Assembly (NCBI GenBank): GCA_903897985.1
Contig: CAIUDS010000764.1
Span: forward strand, 1-5,013
Source of the DNA: an uncultured delta proteobacterium
Lineage (GTDB): Bacteria; RBG-13-61-14; DRUE01
Direction of reading: 5' to 3'
DNA: 5,013 bases
The notes under the pieces are model-generated. The model ran no database searches, was not told the origin of the DNA, and worked only from the letters and a program-made list of their open reading frames with translations. Positions 1 to 5,013 of the stretch are shown piece by piece. The position numbers were made by a program, and so were the translations under genes. The first letter of the stretch is position 1; each line of letters opens with the position of its first letter.

Positions 1-25
1 GAGTCTGCTTAAGACCTGATCCGAA

Positions 26-142
26 CTATTGATGGATGGCGAACTTGGGAGTGCCCTTGCGGCGCTGCTTTTTATTGGCCTTGCCGGCTTTGTTCTTCCG
101 GATCTTACGCCTTCTCACGACTTGCGCGGTGAAACTTACCAT
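26..142 (-). CDS. Small, highly basic 38-residue protein, unrecognised
   Basis: I do not recognise this protein. The frame runs from an ATG at 142-140 to a TAG at 28-26. It begins MVSFTAQVVRRRKIRKNKAG and ends KGTPKFAIHQ. Of its 38 residues, 14 are Lys or Arg (8 K, 6 R) and none is Asp or Glu, so it must be strongly cationic. It has no signal peptide or membrane segment. The start is well supported: a perfect AAGGAGG lies 5 bases upstream, the strongest ribosome binding site in the window, and the gene begins only 17 bases after the rlmH stop on the same strand. It therefore looks like the next gene of the operon. The composition resembles that of very small ribosomal proteins or other RNA-binding peptides, and the neighbours rlmH, rsfS and obg all act on the 50S subunit. 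A ribosome-associated role is inference only. The chance that this is a non-coding open frame is low because of the binding site and spacing. Confidence 0.72.
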   Translation of the reverse strand: MVSFTAQVVRRRKIRKNKAGKANKKQRRKGTPKFAIHQ

Positions 143-147
143 CGGAT

Positions 148-154
148 CCTCCTT
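148..154 (-). promoter_or_regulatory. Strong Shine-Dalgarno site of the small basic gene
   Basis: The minus strand reads AAGGAGG, followed by a 5-base spacer (ATCCG) and the ATG at 142. This is a full 7-base match to the usual anti-Shine-Dalgarno tail of 16S rRNA. It lies wholly in the 17-base gap after the rlmH stop, so it serves only the small gene and is the main reason to accept that gene as real. Confidence 0.8.
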
Positions 155-159
155 GCTTG

Positions 160-618
160 TTAATGATGATAGGGGGTTCTTTTTATAATACTGAAACCCC
201 GAAAAATCTGTTCCGCCAAAATGAGCCGGGCCAGTTCGTGTGAAAAGGTCAGCCGGCTCAAGGCCATGACCAAGTCCGCCCGTTTCCGCACCGACTCGTC
301 CAGTCCGTAAGCGCCGCCGATGATCATAACCAGGTTCCGGCCCCGGCTGATGAGGTTAGTCAAAAATCCGGCAAACTCAAGGCTATCCATTTCCTTGCCG
401 CGCTCATCCAGGGCCGCCACGAAATCCCGCTCCGGGATCAAACTCAAAATCCTTTCCGCTTCCTGCTTCTTCACCGCGGCAGCCGCGCCCGCCTTCCCGT
501 CCGGGACCTCGCGGACCAAAACTTCAATCCCTTTGCCCAGCCGGCCGAAATATTCATCCACCTTTTCCTTGAGCATGCGGTCTTTGATTTTGCCGACGGC
601 GAAAATCAGGATGCGCAT
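160..618 (-). CDS. rlmH: 23S rRNA (pseudouridine1915-N3)-methyltransferase RlmH
   Basis: RlmH is a small SPOUT-class methyltransferase. It uses S-adenosylmethionine to methylate N3 of pseudouridine 1915 in helix 69 of 23S rRNA, acting on assembled 70S ribosomes as a homodimer in the cytoplasm. The 152-residue length fits the family (about 155). Visible hallmarks are the beta-strand start MRILIFAVGKIK (1-12), LDERGKEMDSLEFA (70-83), the SAM-binding loop IIGGAYGLDESVR (99-111, usually GGxxG), the trefoil-knot segment FSHELARLILAEQIFRGFSI (125-144) and the C-terminal PYHH (149-152). The family usually ends PYHR or PYHK, so the final His is a mild variant. The ATG at 618 follows the rsfS stop by one base and has only a weak GAG-type binding site, which suggests translation coupled to rsfS. 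Identification is firm from the motifs. Confidence 0.95.
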   Translation of the reverse strand: MRILIFAVGKIKDRMLKEKVDEYFGRLGKGIEVLVREVPDGKAGAAAAVKKQEAERILSLIPERDFVAALDERGKEMDSLEFAGFLTNLISRGRNLVMIIGGAYGLDESVRKRADLVMALSRLTFSHELARLILAEQIFRGFSIIKRTPYHH

Positions 619-619
619 C

Positions 620-1039
620 TCAACTCGGCCCGGTCTCGGCGGGTTTGCCTTCCTCGGGAATCTTCAGGCAAGGCGCGTCCGCCCACAATCTTTCCAGCTC
701 GTAGAACCCGCGCAGATCGCGGTGGAAAATGTGGATGACCACATCTCCCCAGTCCACCACCACCCAGCGGCCCTCGAGTTCGCCTTCGGAGCCGATCGCG
801 GCGCTCCGGTTCGAAGCGATCATGGCCCAGATTTTTTCGAAGATGGCCTTGACCTGCACGGTGCTCTCGCCGCTCAGGATCACGAAATAATCGGTATAAT
901 CAATCAGCTTGCCGACCTTGAGCGCCACCGGCTCGACTGCCTTGGCCGCGCGGCCGGCCTCGATGGCTAACAGGGCTTTTTTCCGGCTGGACGGCTTTTT
1001 GGCTATATGGACCTTTTTGGCTTCTGGTTTAACTTCCAT
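620..1039 (-). CDS. rsfS: Ribosomal silencing factor RsfS
   Basis: RsfS (also called YbeB or DUF143) binds protein uL14 on the 50S subunit and blocks joining to the 30S subunit, lowering translation in starvation or stationary phase. The conserved domain runs from about residue 22 (ALLAIEAGRAAKAVEPVALK) to 121. It contains DYTDYFVILSGESTVQVKAI (47-66) and GRWVVVDWGDVVIHIFHRDL (90-109), followed by RGFYELERLWADAP, all typical of the family. Two parts lie outside the domain: a Lys-rich N-terminal extension of about 20 residues with no alternative start codon near the domain edge, and an 18-residue tail rich in Pro, Glu and Gly. Total length is 139, slightly long for a family of about 105-130. 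The gene starts 16 bases after nadD; the only binding site candidate is a GAGAG directly against the ATG, so coupling to nadD is likely. Pairing of nadD with rsfS is common in bacteria. Confidence 0.94.
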   Translation of the reverse strand: MEVKPEAKKVHIAKKPSSRKKALLAIEAGRAAKAVEPVALKVGKLIDYTDYFVILSGESTVQVKAIFEKIWAMIASNRSAAIGSEGELEGRWVVVDWGDVVIHIFHRDLRGFYELERLWADAPCLKIPEEGKPAETGPS

Positions 1040-1055
1040 CTCTCAATTCAAGCCA

Positions 1056-1697
1056 TTATTTCGAATATAAACCATTTTCCATAATATATTCCCGAACCCG
1101 CCTCGGCGTCAAATAGCGGATGCTCTGTCCCTCCCGGACCATCTGCCGGATCATGCTGGCGGAAATCCCGATCTCGGTCACCGGCGTGAAGATCACCTTT
1201 TTACCGGAGGCGTGGATGAATTCTTGCTCGCGGCGATGCCATTTGAACTGAGCGCGCGCGGCCTGCGGAATTATTTTTGCCGGCGAGACCTTGGGACTGC
1301 CGGGCCGGGTGGTGACGATGAAATTGGTTTCGGCGAAGAGCTCCTGCCAGTGGAACCAGGACTCGAGTTCGAGGAACGCATCGAGCCCGAGGATGAAATA
1401 GAAAGCGGACTCCGGGTTTTGTTTTTTAAGTTCGCGCATGGTCGAAATGGTGTAGCTCTTGCCGGCGCGGTGGGCTTCGAGGTCGGAGCAGATGAAATGG
1501 TCGTTGCCGGTGATGGCGAGGGTGGCCATTTTCAGCCGGTGCAGCGGATCAATGACTTCCTCGTCCTTGTGCGGAGGCTGCGCGCTGGGCATGAAGATCA
1601 CCTGCCGCAGTTTGAACCGGTGCCAGATTTCCTCCGCGGTCCGGAGGTGTCCGAAATGGATCGGATTAAAAGTCCCGCCATAAACCCCGATATTCAA
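1056..1697 (-). CDS. nadD: Nicotinate-nucleotide adenylyltransferase NadD (TTG start)
   Basis: NadD transfers AMP from ATP to nicotinate mononucleotide, giving deamido-NAD, the last step but one of NAD synthesis in the cytoplasm. The 213-residue product is a full-length nucleotidyltransferase of the HIGH superfamily. It shows the ATP-binding GGTFNPIHFGHL (7-18), PPHK (41-44), SYTISTMREL (81-90), the substrate-site stretch FILGLDAFLELESW (101-114), the second ATP motif ISASMIR (178-184, usually ISSTxIR) and the C-terminal LTPRRVREYIMENGLY. The start codon is TTG. The proA stop lies in the same frame 18 bases upstream with no ATG or GTG between, and a TTG start puts MNIGVYGGTF exactly where family members begin. 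A purine-rich AAGGGGGG lies 7 bases before it. rsfS follows after 16 bases. Confidence 0.95.
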   Translation of the reverse strand: MNIGVYGGTFNPIHFGHLRTAEEIWHRFKLRQVIFMPSAQPPHKDEEVIDPLHRLKMATLAITGNDHFICSDLEAHRAGKSYTISTMRELKKQNPESAFYFILGLDAFLELESWFHWQELFAETNFIVTTRPGSPKVSPAKIIPQAARAQFKWHRREQEFIHASGKKVIFTPVTEIGISASMIRQMVREGQSIRYLTPRRVREYIMENGLYSK

Positions 1698-1704
1698 ATT
1701 AGTT

Positions 1705-1712
1705 CCCCCCTT
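1705..1712 (-). promoter_or_regulatory. Shine-Dalgarno site of nadD
   Basis: The minus strand reads AAGGGGGG, 7 bases before the TTG at 1697-1695. It lies in the short proA-nadD gap and supports the non-ATG start. The match is to the G-rich core only (not AGGAGG), so strength is probably moderate. It forms part of an A6G6 run beginning at the last base of the proA stop codon. Confidence 0.6.
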
Positions 1713-1715
1713 TTT

Positions 1716-2969
1716 TCATTTTTCGCGCACCTGTCCGCGGCCCAGGACCACGAACTTGGAAATGGTCAACTCCTCGAGCCCCATGGGCCCGTAGGCGTGG
1801 ATGCGGCTGGTGCTGATGCCGATCTCGGCGCCTAGGCCGTATTGGAAGCCGTCGGAGAACCGGGTGGACGCGTTGACCATGACCGAGCTGGAGTCCACGC
1901 GCCGGACAAATTCCATCGCCCTCGAGTAGTCCTCGGTGATGATCGCCTCGGTATGGTCGGAGCCGTATTTCTGGATGTGGGCGATGGCCGGCTCGAGGCC
2001 GTCCACCACCCGGACCGCCAGGATCAGGTCAAGATATTCCGCATACCAGTCGGCTTCGGTCGCGGGCTGAGCGCCCGGCACGACCGCGAGCATGCGCTTA
2101 CAGCCCCGGAGTTCGACCCCGGCCTTTTTATAGAGCGCGGACATTTCGGGCAGAAATTTCCGGGCGATGGGCTCGTCCACCAGGAGCGTTTCCATGGCGT
2201 TGCACACCGCGGGCCGCTGGACCTTGGCGTTCAGGCAGATGGCCTTGGCCTTCTCCAGGTCCGCGGCGCGGTCCACGAAAATGTGGCAGACGCCCTTGTA
2301 ATGCTTGAGCACGGGTATGCGCGAGAGCTCAACCACCTTGCGGATCAACTCCTCGCCCCCGCGCGGGATCACCAGGTCAATATATTCGTCCAGCTTGAGC
2401 AGCTCGTCCACCGCTTTATGCTCGGTGGTGGCGAGGACCTGGACGCAGTGCGGGTCGAGCCCGACTTTCTTGAGCGAGGCGGAGAGGATTTTTCCGAGCG
2501 CGAGGTTGGAGCGGATGGCTTCGGCGCCGCCGCGCAGGATGACGGCATTGCCGCTCTTGAGGCAGAGGCTGGCGGCCTCGATGGTGACATTGGGCCGGGC
2601 CTCGTAGATGATGAGGATTACTCCGAGCGGGATGCGCATCCGTCCGACCTGGAGGCCGTTGGGGCGGGTGGACATCCGGGTGATTTCTCCGACCGGGTCG
2701 GGTAGCCTTATTACCTCGCGCACGCCCTCGGCCATGTCCGAGATCCGCTCGGGGTTGAGTTTGAGCCGGTCCAGCATGGCCGCGCTCAAGCCCTTCTTTT
2801 TGCCGGCGGCGAGGTCCTTGGCGTTGGCCGTAAGCAGCTCATCCTGCTCTTTGACCAGGGACTCGGCCACCAGTTCCAGCACCTGGTCCTTGGCCGCGCT
2901 CCCGGCCGAACGGAGATTGCGTTTGGCCATCCGGGCCTTGCCCGCTATTTCCTGGATTTCCGTCCCCAT
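1716..2969 (-). CDS. proA: Gamma-glutamyl phosphate reductase ProA
   Basis: ProA reduces gamma-glutamyl phosphate with NADPH to glutamate-5-semialdehyde, the second step of proline synthesis, in the cytoplasm next to ProB. From the ATG at 2969 the protein has 417 residues, the normal family length. It has an aldehyde-dehydrogenase-type fold: the NADPH-binding part includes IPLGVILIIYEARPNVT (113-129) and SGNAVILRGGAEAIRSN (139-155); VIPRGG is at 200-205; the catalytic Cys256 is in QRPAVCNAMETLL (251-263); SDHTEAI is at 337-343; and the C-terminal family signature FSDGFQYGLGAEIGISTSRI begins at 371 and continues HAYGPMGLEELT. A longer frame opens with a GTG at 3047 overlapping the proB stop, adding 26 residues. 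I prefer the ATG because MGTEIQEIAGKARMAKRNL matches the usual ProA beginning and a GAAGGGG lies just before it. Confidence 0.95.
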   Translation of the reverse strand: MGTEIQEIAGKARMAKRNLRSAGSAAKDQVLELVAESLVKEQDELLTANAKDLAAGKKKGLSAAMLDRLKLNPERISDMAEGVREVIRLPDPVGEITRMSTRPNGLQVGRMRIPLGVILIIYEARPNVTIEAASLCLKSGNAVILRGGAEAIRSNLALGKILSASLKKVGLDPHCVQVLATTEHKAVDELLKLDEYIDLVIPRGGEELIRKVVELSRIPVLKHYKGVCHIFVDRAADLEKAKAICLNAKVQRPAVCNAMETLLVDEPIARKFLPEMSALYKKAGVELRGCKRMLAVVPGAQPATEADWYAEYLDLILAVRVVDGLEPAIAHIQKYGSDHTEAIITEDYSRAMEFVRRVDSSSVMVNASTRFSDGFQYGLGAEIGISTSRIHAYGPMGLEELTISKFVVLGRGQVREK

Positions 2970-2971
2970 TT

Positions 2972-2978
2972 CCCCTTC
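2972..2978 (-). promoter_or_regulatory. Likely Shine-Dalgarno site of proA
   Basis: The minus strand reads GAAGGGG, two bases (AA) before the ATG at 2969. The spacing is shorter than ideal, but it favours this ATG over the GTG at 3047, which has no convincing site upstream of it in the end of proB. Confidence 0.45.
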
Positions 2979-2990
2979 TCTAACCCCTAT

Positions 2991-3018
2991 AACATAGCCA
3001 ATTTGATTCTCAATGCAA
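2991..3018 (-). promoter_or_regulatory. Possible internal sigma-70-type promoter before proA
   Basis: In the 74-base gap between proB and proA the minus strand has TTGCAT (3018-3013), a 16-base spacer and TATGTT (2996-2991), reasonable but imperfect matches to the -35 and -10 consensus (TTGACA, TATAAT). Transcription would begin about 15-20 bases before the proA ATG, leaving room for its binding site. The gap is more AT-rich than the surrounding genes. This is a consensus match read by eye; such matches occur by chance and the organism's promoter rules are unknown. Confidence 0.25.
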
Positions 3019-3043
3019 CAAGCGCGTTGCGCGGATTTCTCCT

Positions 3044-4183
3044 TCACCGTTCACCGGAGATGACCAGATTGTCGCGGTGGATGACCTCCTCGTAATCCCG
3101 GCTGCCGAGAATTTCTGCGATCTTATCGGTGTGCAGTCCCTTGATCTGCTTCAAATCGTAGGCGCCGAAATTGACCAGGCCCCGGGCCACTTCCCGGCCT
3201 TGCTCGTCCACCACCCGGACCATTTCCCCGGAAAGGAATTTTCCCTTGACTTCCAGCACCCCGCTCGGGAGCAAACTCTTCTTCCGCTCGACCAGCGCCC
3301 GGACCGCTCCCCGGTCAATAAAGATTTCGCCCCTGGGCTTGCCCGCGAACAAGAGCCAGTGCTTCATGCCGGAGAGTTTTTCGCGCTCGGGCAAAATCAG
3401 GGTCCCGACAATCTTGCCCTCGAAGAGCTTGGGCAGCACTCCGGAGTCCTTGCCCGAGCCGATGAAGGTCATGATCCCTGCGGCGCCGGCGATCCCCGCG
3501 GCCAGCAGTTTGCTGGTCATCCCGCCGCTGCCCAATTCGCTTTTGCTCTCGTCCACGCATTCATAAAGCTTCCCATGCGACTCTTTCACCACCGGGATCA
3601 CCTTGGCGTCCGGGTACCGGAGCGGGTCCCGGTCACACAAGCCGGGCGCCACCGACAGGATCACCAGCAGGTCGGCCTGGAGCATGGCCGCGACCAATGC
3701 CGCCAGTCGGTCATTGTCGCCGAACTTGATCTCCTCGACCGCGACCGCGTCGTTCTCGTTGATCACGGGCAGGATGCGGAGCTTGAGCATCTGCTCGAGG
3801 GTGTTGCGCGAGTGGAGATAGCGGGGCCGGATCGAGAAATCCTCGTGGGTCAGAAGCGCCTGCCCGCACAGGATTTTATGCGGCGAAAACGCGCGCTCGT
3901 AATTCCTCATCAGCAGGGGCTGGCCCAACGACGCCACCGCCTGTTTCTCCGGCAGGGTGAGCGAGGCCTTTTTCCGGCCCAAGAGCTTAAGCCCGCTCGC
4001 AATGGCGCCGCTCGAGACCATCACCACTTCCTTGCCCGCCTGCGTGAGCTCGGCCACGGCAGAGGCGAGGTCATCGAAGACCCGTAGGTCCATCCCGCCG
4101 CTTTCGTCAACGAGCGCCTGGCTCCCGATCTTGATCACCACCCGTTTCGCCGACCTGATCTTCGCCCGATATTTCTCCGTCAT
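3044..4183 (-). CDS. proB: Glutamate 5-kinase ProB with PUA domain
   Basis: ProB phosphorylates glutamate with ATP to gamma-glutamyl phosphate, the committed and usually proline-inhibited step of proline synthesis. The 379-residue length matches the two-domain form. The amino-acid-kinase domain (about 10-265) shows VVIKIGS with Lys18, VSSGAIASGLKLL (56-68), QALLTHEDFSIRPRYLHSRN (108-127), the glutamate/ATP-site stretch INENDAVAVEEIKFGDNDRL (141-160), and SGGMTSK (219-225) with Lys225. A PUA domain follows (about 283-365): GEIFIDRGAVRALVERKKSL, then LPSGVLEVKGKFLSGEMVRV. Within GLCDRDP (181-187) a Cys sits where Tyr is usual; this should not matter. The ATG overlaps the obg stop as ATGA, and AGGAAGGG (4187-4194) lies 3 bases upstream, so translation is probably coupled to obg. 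proA follows after 74 bases. Confidence 0.95.
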   Translation of the reverse strand: MTEKYRAKIRSAKRVVIKIGSQALVDESGGMDLRVFDDLASAVAELTQAGKEVVMVSSGAIASGLKLLGRKKASLTLPEKQAVASLGQPLLMRNYERAFSPHKILCGQALLTHEDFSIRPRYLHSRNTLEQMLKLRILPVINENDAVAVEEIKFGDNDRLAALVAAMLQADLLVILSVAPGLCDRDPLRYPDAKVIPVVKESHGKLYECVDESKSELGSGGMTSKLLAAGIAGAAGIMTFIGSGKDSGVLPKLFEGKIVGTLILPEREKLSGMKHWLLFAGKPRGEIFIDRGAVRALVERKKSLLPSGVLEVKGKFLSGEMVRVVDEQGREVARGLVNFGAYDLKQIKGLHTDKIAEILGSRDYEEVIHRDNLVISGER

Positions 4184-5013
4184 GTTCCCTTCCTGCCTTC
4201 TTTTTCCGGGTCAGCCCTCGGCTGTTCTTTCAACTTCAGCGCCGCCCATTCCAGGAGCTCTTTCAAGCCCGCGCCGCTCACCGCGCTGAAGGCGAGCGTG
4301 TCGTAACCGGCCTTTTTTATTTTGCGCTTCTTCTTGTCAATCGTCTTTTGGTCCGCGCACAGGTCCAGCTTGCTCAGCGCGACCAGCCGGGGCCGCTCGA
4401 GCAGCGAGGGTTCATAGGCCTCAAGCTCGTGTTCGAGCACCAACATGTCCTTGAGCGGGTCGTCGCTCACGCACTCGACCAGGTGGATGAGGATGCGCGT
4501 GCGCTCGATATGTTTGAGGAACTGGATGCCGAGTCCGGCGCCCTGGCTCGCGCCCTGGATCAGGCCGGGCAGGTCCGCGACCACAAAACTTTTGTAATCC
4601 CCGTATTTTACCACGCCCAGGTTGGGGACCAGAGTGGTGAAGGGATAGTCCGCGATCTTGGGCCGGGCCGCGCTGATCCTCGAGATCAGGGTGCTCTTGC
4701 CGGCGTTGGGAAAACCGAGAATGCCCACCTCCGCGATCAGCTTGAGCTCGATCCGGATCCGCTTCTCCTCGCCCGGGACGCCGTCCTCCGCGGTCCGCGG
4801 CGCCTGGTTGATCGAGCTTTTGAAATGGGGGTTGCCGCGGCCGCCCTTGCCGCCCTTGGCCGCCACGATCCGCTGTCCGGGTTTGGTCAGGTCCGCCAGC
4901 ATCGAGTCCCGGTCCAAATCGTAAACCATACTCCCGACCGGCACCCGCACCACCGTGTCCTCGCCGCTCTTGCCGTTCATCTGCGAGCCCATGCCGTGCT
5001 GGCCGCGCTGGGC
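4180..5013 (-). CDS. obg: GTPase Obg/CgtA, 5' end cut by window edge
   Basis: Obg is an essential GTPase that binds the 50S subunit late in assembly and links ribosome state to growth and stress. The frame stays open to base 5013, so the start and most of the N-terminal Obg domain lie outside; 277 residues are visible. The first part (AQRGQHGMGSQMNGKSGEDT, then VVRVPVGSMVYD, AAKGGKGGRGNPHFKSS and GEEKRIRIELKLIAEVG) is the glycine-rich Obg fold. The G domain follows: G1 GFPNAGKS (100-107 of the visible part), G2 DYPFTT (122-127), G3 DLPGLIQGASQGAGLG (from 147), G4 SKLD (214-217, usually NKxD) and G5 SAVSG (243-247). The protein ends soon after the G domain in a charged tail, so the optional C-terminal OCT domain is absent, as in many Obg proteins. 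The ATG at 4992 is internal to the Obg domain and not the true start. Confidence 0.96.
   Translation of the reverse strand, partial: AQRGQHGMGSQMNGKSGEDTVVRVPVGSMVYDLDRDSMLADLTKPGQRIVAAKGGKGGRGNPHFKSSINQAPRTAEDGVPGEEKRIRIELKLIAEVGILGFPNAGKSTLISRISAARPKIADYPFTTLVPNLGVVKYGDYKSFVVADLPGLIQGASQGAGLGIQFLKHIERTRILIHLVECVSDDPLKDMLVLEHELEAYEPSLLERPRLVALSKLDLCADQKTIDKKKRKIKKAGYDTLAFSAVSGAGLKELLEWAALKLKEQPRADPEKEGRKGT

Noticed and set aside
3..15. Inverted repeat GTCT/AGAC around GCTTA as a terminator after the small gene
   Set aside because: The stem is only 4 base pairs, there is no following T run on the minus strand, and the window ends there. The real terminator, if any, is probably outside.
32..163. 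Plus-strand 43-codon frame with a hydrophobic, membrane-like stretch (ALAALLFIGLAGFVL)
   Set aside because: It is the complement of the Lys-rich small gene (AAG read backwards gives CTT, Leu). No Shine-Dalgarno site precedes its ATG, whereas the minus-strand frame has a perfect one.
320..970. Plus-strand open frame of 216 codons across rlmH and rsfS
   Set aside because: It spans two well-identified minus-strand genes and their junction, with no motif or binding site of its own.
1705..1716. C6T6 run on the plus strand as a terminator tail
   Set aside because: No GC-rich hairpin precedes it on the plus strand and no plus-strand gene ends there. It is better explained as the nadD binding-site region.
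2369..2590. Second minus-strand frame inside proA (73 codons), which might suggest a frameshift
   Set aside because: proA is intact at 417 residues with all motifs in one frame. The alternative frame is Ser/Pro/Arg-rich noise.
1842..2705. Plus-strand open frame of 287 codons opposite proA
   Set aside because: Same shadow effect: the product is biased to Gly, Asp, Val and His, has no family motifs, and lies wholly inside proA.
3077..4087. Long plus-strand open frame of 336 codons opposite proB
   Set aside because: It is the antisense shadow of a GC-rich, strongly conserved gene. Its product is rich in His, Gln, Pro and Asp with no recognisable motif, and proB is certain on the other strand.

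Overview
This window carries one tightly packed block of bacterial housekeeping genes, all read from the minus strand, so it runs from the right edge to the left. In transcription order the genes are obg (5' end cut by the window edge), proB, proA, nadD, rsfS, rlmH and a 38-codon gene for a very basic small protein that I do not recognise. The DNA is GC-rich throughout. The genes overlap by 4 bases or sit 1 to 18 bases apart; the one larger gap is 74 bases before proA. This looks like a single polycistronic unit. No mobile element, CRISPR array, tRNA or rRNA gene is visible, and no stretch over 300 bases lacks a gene.

Layout from right to left: 5013-4180 is the Obg GTPase; 4183-3044 is glutamate 5-kinase (ATGA overlap with obg); 3043-2970 is a short leader with a possible internal promoter; 2969-1716 is gamma-glutamyl phosphate reductase; 1697-1056 is nicotinate-mononucleotide adenylyltransferase (TTG start); 1039-620 is the ribosomal silencing factor RsfS; 618-160 is the 23S rRNA methyltransferase RlmH; 142-26 is the small basic protein. 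Bases 25-1 are downstream of it and show no convincing terminator.

Together the genes cover three jobs. Obg, RsfS and RlmH all act on the large ribosomal subunit (assembly, silencing, and modification of helix 69). ProB and ProA are the first two steps of proline synthesis from glutamate. NadD makes the dinucleotide precursor of NAD, and ProA uses NADPH. The last small gene is rich in Lys and Arg, has no acidic residues, and has the best Shine-Dalgarno sequence in the window, so a ribosome- or RNA-binding role is a reasonable guess but not shown.

Organism: a bacterium. From general knowledge, the order obg-proB-proA-nadD-rsfS-rlmH occurs in delta-proteobacterial lineages and in some uncultured phyla such as Omnitrophota. 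The sequence alone does not let me choose between them. The region is mostly conserved core genome. The small terminal gene is the only part I would call possibly undescribed.
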